Source: Candidatus Krumholzibacteriia bacterium (GTDB lineage: Bacteria > Krumholzibacteriota > Krumholzibacteriia > G020349025). Taken from it: 64,000 nucleotides of DNA. This document shows, piece after piece, positions 61,966-64,000 of this stretch (the first letter of the stretch is position 1; every line of letters starts with the position of its first letter). The stretch spans positions 1-64,000 of the forward strand of contig DASRJW010000141.1 of NCBI GenBank assembly GCA_035649275.1. Reading direction: 5' to 3'. The translations under genes were made by a program, and so were the position numbers. A model generated the notes under the pieces. The model did no database searches, was not told the DNA's origin, and saw nothing but the letters and a program-made list of their open reading frames with translations.

Positions 61966-62361
61966 ATGAAGGATCTCACCATCTCCTTGGAACACAGGCC
62001 CGGCGCCCTCGCCGAGATGGGCGAGGCCTTGGGACGCGCCGGCGTGAGCATCGAGGGTGGAGGAGCTTGGGTCGTGGGCGGACAGGGCGTCGCCCATTTC
62101 CTCTTCGCGGACGGCAAGCCGGCTCGCCAGGCATTGGAGGCGGCCGGGATCCTGGTCCTGGCGGAACGTGAAGTGCTCGTGCAGCGCTTGCAGCAGGGCG
62201 TTCCCGGTCAACTGGGCCAGCTCACGCGGCGGATGGCAGAGGCCGGGGTGAACATCGAAGTGTTGTACAGCGACCATGAGCACCAGCTCATCCTCGTCGT
62301 CGACGATCCCGTGCGCGGACGCGCGGTTTCCGAGGCATGGAGCCGCGAGACTCGAGGGTGA
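61966..62361 (+). CDS. ACT-domain protein, tandem
   Basis: A 131-residue protein from ATG 61966 (ATG 61948 is an in-frame alternative). Two ACT-like units are seen: KDLTISLEHRPGALAEMGEA then VSIEGGGAWVVGGQGVAHFL, and GQLGQLTRRMAEAGVNIEVL then HQLILVVDD. Small tandem-ACT proteins bind amino acids or act as regulators. No enzyme is attached and no neighbour gives a ligand. It lies 37 bases after the HXXEE gene and may share its transcript. Confidence 0.82.
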   Translation: MKDLTISLEHRPGALAEMGEALGRAGVSIEGGGAWVVGGQGVAHFLFADGKPARQALEAAGILVLAEREVLVQRLQQGVPGQLGQLTRRMAEAGVNIEVLYSDHEHQLILVVDDPVRGRAVSEAWSRETRG

Positions 62362-62390
62362 TCAGGTGCCCTTTTCCTTGGAGGCACGAC

Positions 62391-62849
62391 ATGACTACGA
62401 AGGGTTCCTCGCCCGGGGTCGCCACCTTCCTCGCCGGCCTGCCGCCAGAACGACGCCGAGAGGCCGAACGCGTCAGGGACTTGGTGCGACGCCACCTGCC
62501 CGCCGGGTACGAAGAGGTCGTCAGCAAGAACATGTTGGTCTACCAGGTGCCGCTGGAGCGTTATTCCGACACCTACAATGGGCAGCCACTCTGGTATGCA
62601 GCCCTGGCGTCGGAGAAGTCGTACTTGTCGCTGCACCTGATGCCCGTCTACGGGGACAAGGGACAAGCGCAGCGCCTCGAGGATGGCTTCCGGGCGGCGG
62701 GGAAGAAGCTCGACATGGGCAAGGCCTGCATCCATTTTCAGGCGGCCGACGATCTCGCGCTCGACGTCATCGGGGAGGTCGTGGGGAGCACCCCGGTCGA
62801 CCGCTGGGTGGAGATCGCTGCCACCGCACGCCGTCGCAAGTCCAGGTGA
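62391..62849 (+). CDS. DUF1801-domain protein 2
   Basis: A 152-residue protein from ATG 62391, with GGAGGCACGAC before it. It has VATFLAGLPPERRREAERVR, VVSKNMLVYQVPLERYSDTY, WYAALASEKSYLSLHLMPVY and MGKACIHFQAADDLALDVIG, a clear DUF1801/YdhG-like pattern. It is only distantly similar to the copy at 38459. It ends in a GTGA overlap with the next lipoprotein gene, so the two are translated together. The function of the family is unknown. Confidence 0.85.
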   Translation: MTTKGSSPGVATFLAGLPPERRREAERVRDLVRRHLPAGYEEVVSKNMLVYQVPLERYSDTYNGQPLWYAALASEKSYLSLHLMPVYGDKGQAQRLEDGFRAAGKKLDMGKACIHFQAADDLALDVIGEVVGSTPVDRWVEIAATARRRKSR

Positions 62850-63283
62850 GCCGCCTCGTCGGGCGAAGGACGGGCTCCGCGTGGGCGATCGCGGTCAGCG
62901 TCCTTGCTGCCTGCGCGAAATCGGAACGCGTGGCGGAAGGGCCGCTCAGCCTCGATACCACGCCCCAGGAGGTGCCCTTCCTGCTCCCGGTCGCCTCCGC
63001 ACCGAGACGCGATCTGTGCTTCGAATTCGCCAACCCCCGCGAGTCTCATGGAGCGTCGTGGATTCATGTGCAACTCGTGCGCACCGACGGTGGCCACGAG
63101 GACTTCGTGCCCACGGCGATCGATCGCCGCGGCGAAACGCGCCTGTGCTTCTGTAGCATCAGCGAGAACGCGGCGACGGCGGGAACGCCCACTCCGACCG
63201 CGGCCACCTATCGTGCCGCCGTCCTGTGGTCGGAGAAGCCAGTACGGCTGCGCCAGATCCGCTGGTGGAGCGGCGCCCGCTAG
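62846..63283 (+). CDS. Lipoprotein of unknown function
   Basis: A 145-residue protein whose GTG 62846 overlaps the preceding stop. The signal GSAWAIAVSVLAACAKS has a lipobox LAAC, so the mature part starts CAKSERVAEG and is anchored to a membrane. The rest has VPFLLPVASAPRRDLCFEF, SWIHVQLVRTDGGHEDFVPT and TYRAAVLWSEKPVRLRQIRW, which read as a small beta-sandwich. I do not recognise a family. The gene ends 190 bases before the shortened MmcQ/YjbR gene. Confidence 0.65.
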   Translation: MSRLVGRRTGSAWAIAVSVLAACAKSERVAEGPLSLDTTPQEVPFLLPVASAPRRDLCFEFANPRESHGASWIHVQLVRTDGGHEDFVPTAIDRRGETRLCFCSISENAATAGTPTPTAATYRAAVLWSEKPVRLRQIRWWSGAR

Positions 63284-63316
63284 GGAGTTCGAGAAGCTGC
63301 CTATGCTCCGACCCGA

Positions 63317-63335
63317 AGGAGCCGAACCGGCTCCT
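63317..63335. terminator. Perfect 8-bp hairpin after the lipoprotein gene
   Basis: AGGAGCCG pairs perfectly with CGGCTCCT around AAC, about 34 bases after the lipoprotein stop. No T-run follows. It is a plausible end of the 61.4-63.3 kb transcript. Confidence 0.4.
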
Positions 63336-63471
63336 CCACCACCGCGCCGAGGGCGCGCCTCGTGCTGGCCGCTGCAGGGACGGCAGCGTAGACTTCCGTG
63401 GGGCCGTCGAGACCGCGGTCGCGCCCTGCGTTCCGCGTGGCGATGGCCTGCGCCGCCGTCGAGGAGAGAGC

Positions 63472-63681
63472 GTGACCGCTCACGAATTCCGCCGTCTCGC
63501 ACTCGGTCTTCCCGAAGCGTCGGAGGCCGGGCACATGGGGCACCCCGACTTCCGGGTACGGGGCAAGATTTTCGCCACCCTCGGGCCGCAAGAAACCTGG
63601 GGAATGGTCAAGCTGACCGCAGAGCAGCAAGCGGCGCCGTTGGCTCCCAAACGGCTCGTGCATAGCCAAGAGGGGGATTGA
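63472..63681 (+). pseudogene. Shortened MmcQ/YjbR-family gene
   Basis: A 69-residue frame from GTG 63472 (GAGGAGAGAG upstream) that begins like a full MmcQ/YjbR protein: TAHEFRRLALGLPEASEAGH, MGHPDFRVRGKIFATL, ETWGMVKLTAEQQAA. It then jumps to APKRLVHSQEGD and stops. Family members are about 110-120 residues and end with AW....APKRL, so roughly 40 central-to-C-terminal codons appear to be missing in frame. The remaining protein lacks the second half of the DNA-binding-like fold and is probably non-functional, although the ribosome site is intact. An error in assembly is also possible. Confidence 0.7.
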
Positions 63682-63692
63682 GGCTTGGGCGC

Positions 63693-64000
63693 ATGGCCTC
63701 GCGGAGCAAGGGCGCCACGGCGGCTCGTCGGATGAGCGTCCGGCGCGTCTCCGGTCTCGCGTTTCTCGCCCTCCTCGGGCTGCACGCCTGCGCTCACATC
63801 CGCCCGCTGGAAGGCGGGCCCGCCGACGAGACACCTCCGATGTTGCTGGCCGCTCAGCCCGCCGACTCGAGCGTGGGCCTCGGCCCCACGCCGGTGCTGC
63901 ACTTGCGCTTCTCCGAGACTCTGATGAGCGGTGGTGTCTCGAGCGCCGTCCGCACCTATCCATCGACGCCGCGCCCCGAAGTGCGCGCCAAGGGCGCCGA
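63693..64000 (+). CDS. Ig-like (Big_5) lipoprotein, N-terminal part
   Basis: A frame from ATG 63693 runs to the window edge. The product has the signal RRVSGLAFLALLGLHACAHI with lipobox LHAC, and the mature part begins CAHIRPLEGGPADETPPMLL followed by AAQPADSSVGLGPTPVLHLR and FSETL. The GGP..ETPP motif just after the lipidated Cys, followed by a Big_5/SbsA-like Ig fold, matches a family of large surface lipoproteins of FCB bacteria. Only about 102 residues are visible. ATG 63732 is a less likely start. Confidence 0.75.
   Translation, partial: MASRSKGATAARRMSVRRVSGLAFLALLGLHACAHIRPLEGGPADETPPMLLAAQPADSSVGLGPTPVLHLRFSETLMSGGVSSAVRTYPSTPRPEVRAKGA

Overview
The window is about 64 kb of GC-rich, gene-dense bacterial DNA. 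It most resembles an uncultured, Gram-negative member of the FCB superphylum (an Eisenbacteria- or Krumholzibacteriota-like lineage). That placement is inference. It rests on a PorV-type outer-membrane protein, a SecA with the long insertion seen in Bacteroidetes-type SecA, a 31-residue COX24/AURKAIP1-type basic mini-protein, an FlgD/T9SS-like C-terminal module on a secreted protease, and a Big_5-type lipoprotein at the right end. Most genes lie on the + strand in tight runs with GTGA/ATGA overlaps. GTG and TTG starts are common and are usually backed by a GGAGG site. Sigma-70-like promoters recur as TTGAC(A/G/T) - 17/18 bp - TAnnnT, often overlapping the stop codon of the gene before.

Layout. 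1-4.1 kb: a secreted-protein fragment, tRNA-Leu(CAA), a DUF4440/SnoaL-like lipoprotein, tRNA-Ala(GGC), a GlmU-like left-handed beta-helix protein and a secreted GATase1-like protein. 4.8-8.6 kb: a compact bacterial microcompartment (BMC) operon with one hexameric shell protein, three pentameric vertex proteins, one tandem-domain PduT-like shell protein and one CoA-acylating aldehyde dehydrogenase, but no recognisable signature enzyme. 8.7-13.8 kb: an HU-like protein, the COX24-like mini-protein, RNase R, a PilZ protein, a glycosyltransferase-TPR protein and CsrA. 14.1-21.7 kb: a sigma-54 regulatory island with a histidine kinase, three AAA+ enhancer-binding proteins and an FlhF-like GTPase. 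21.9-36.5 kb: a PorV-like protein, two tandem GlgC paralogues, an MltD-type lytic transglycosylase, a diguanylate cyclase, ComEC, purN-purC-purH and guaA. 36.5-38.9 kb: a small ArsR/DoxX/SRPBCC/DUF1801 cassette. 38.9-42.4 kb (minus strand): the agmatine-to-putrescine pair aguB-aguA and an S41-like peptidase. 42.8-52.8 kb: envelope genes (M6 protease, Slt-type transglycosylase, NHL propeller, polyprenol-kinase-like protein, TPR protein, PQQ-propeller membrane protein). 53.0-61.3 kb: secA-topA-xerC-hslV-hslU. 61.4-64 kb: small genes, including a shortened MmcQ/YjbR gene and the start of a Big_5-type lipoprotein.

How the genes work together. The BMC operon should build a closed shell, since hexamer, trimer and pentamer types are all present. 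It would hold an aldehyde dehydrogenase turning an aldehyde into acyl-CoA; the aldehyde-producing enzyme must come from elsewhere. The 14-22 kb block reads as a phospho-relay controlling sigma-54 promoters, and one good -24/-12 element lies inside it. The strongest candidates for new biology are the signature-less BMC with an unusual PduT-like protein, the FlhF-like GTPase set between two sigma-54 activators, the GlgC pair in which one copy has lost two catalytic positions, and a Cys-containing insertion in SecA.
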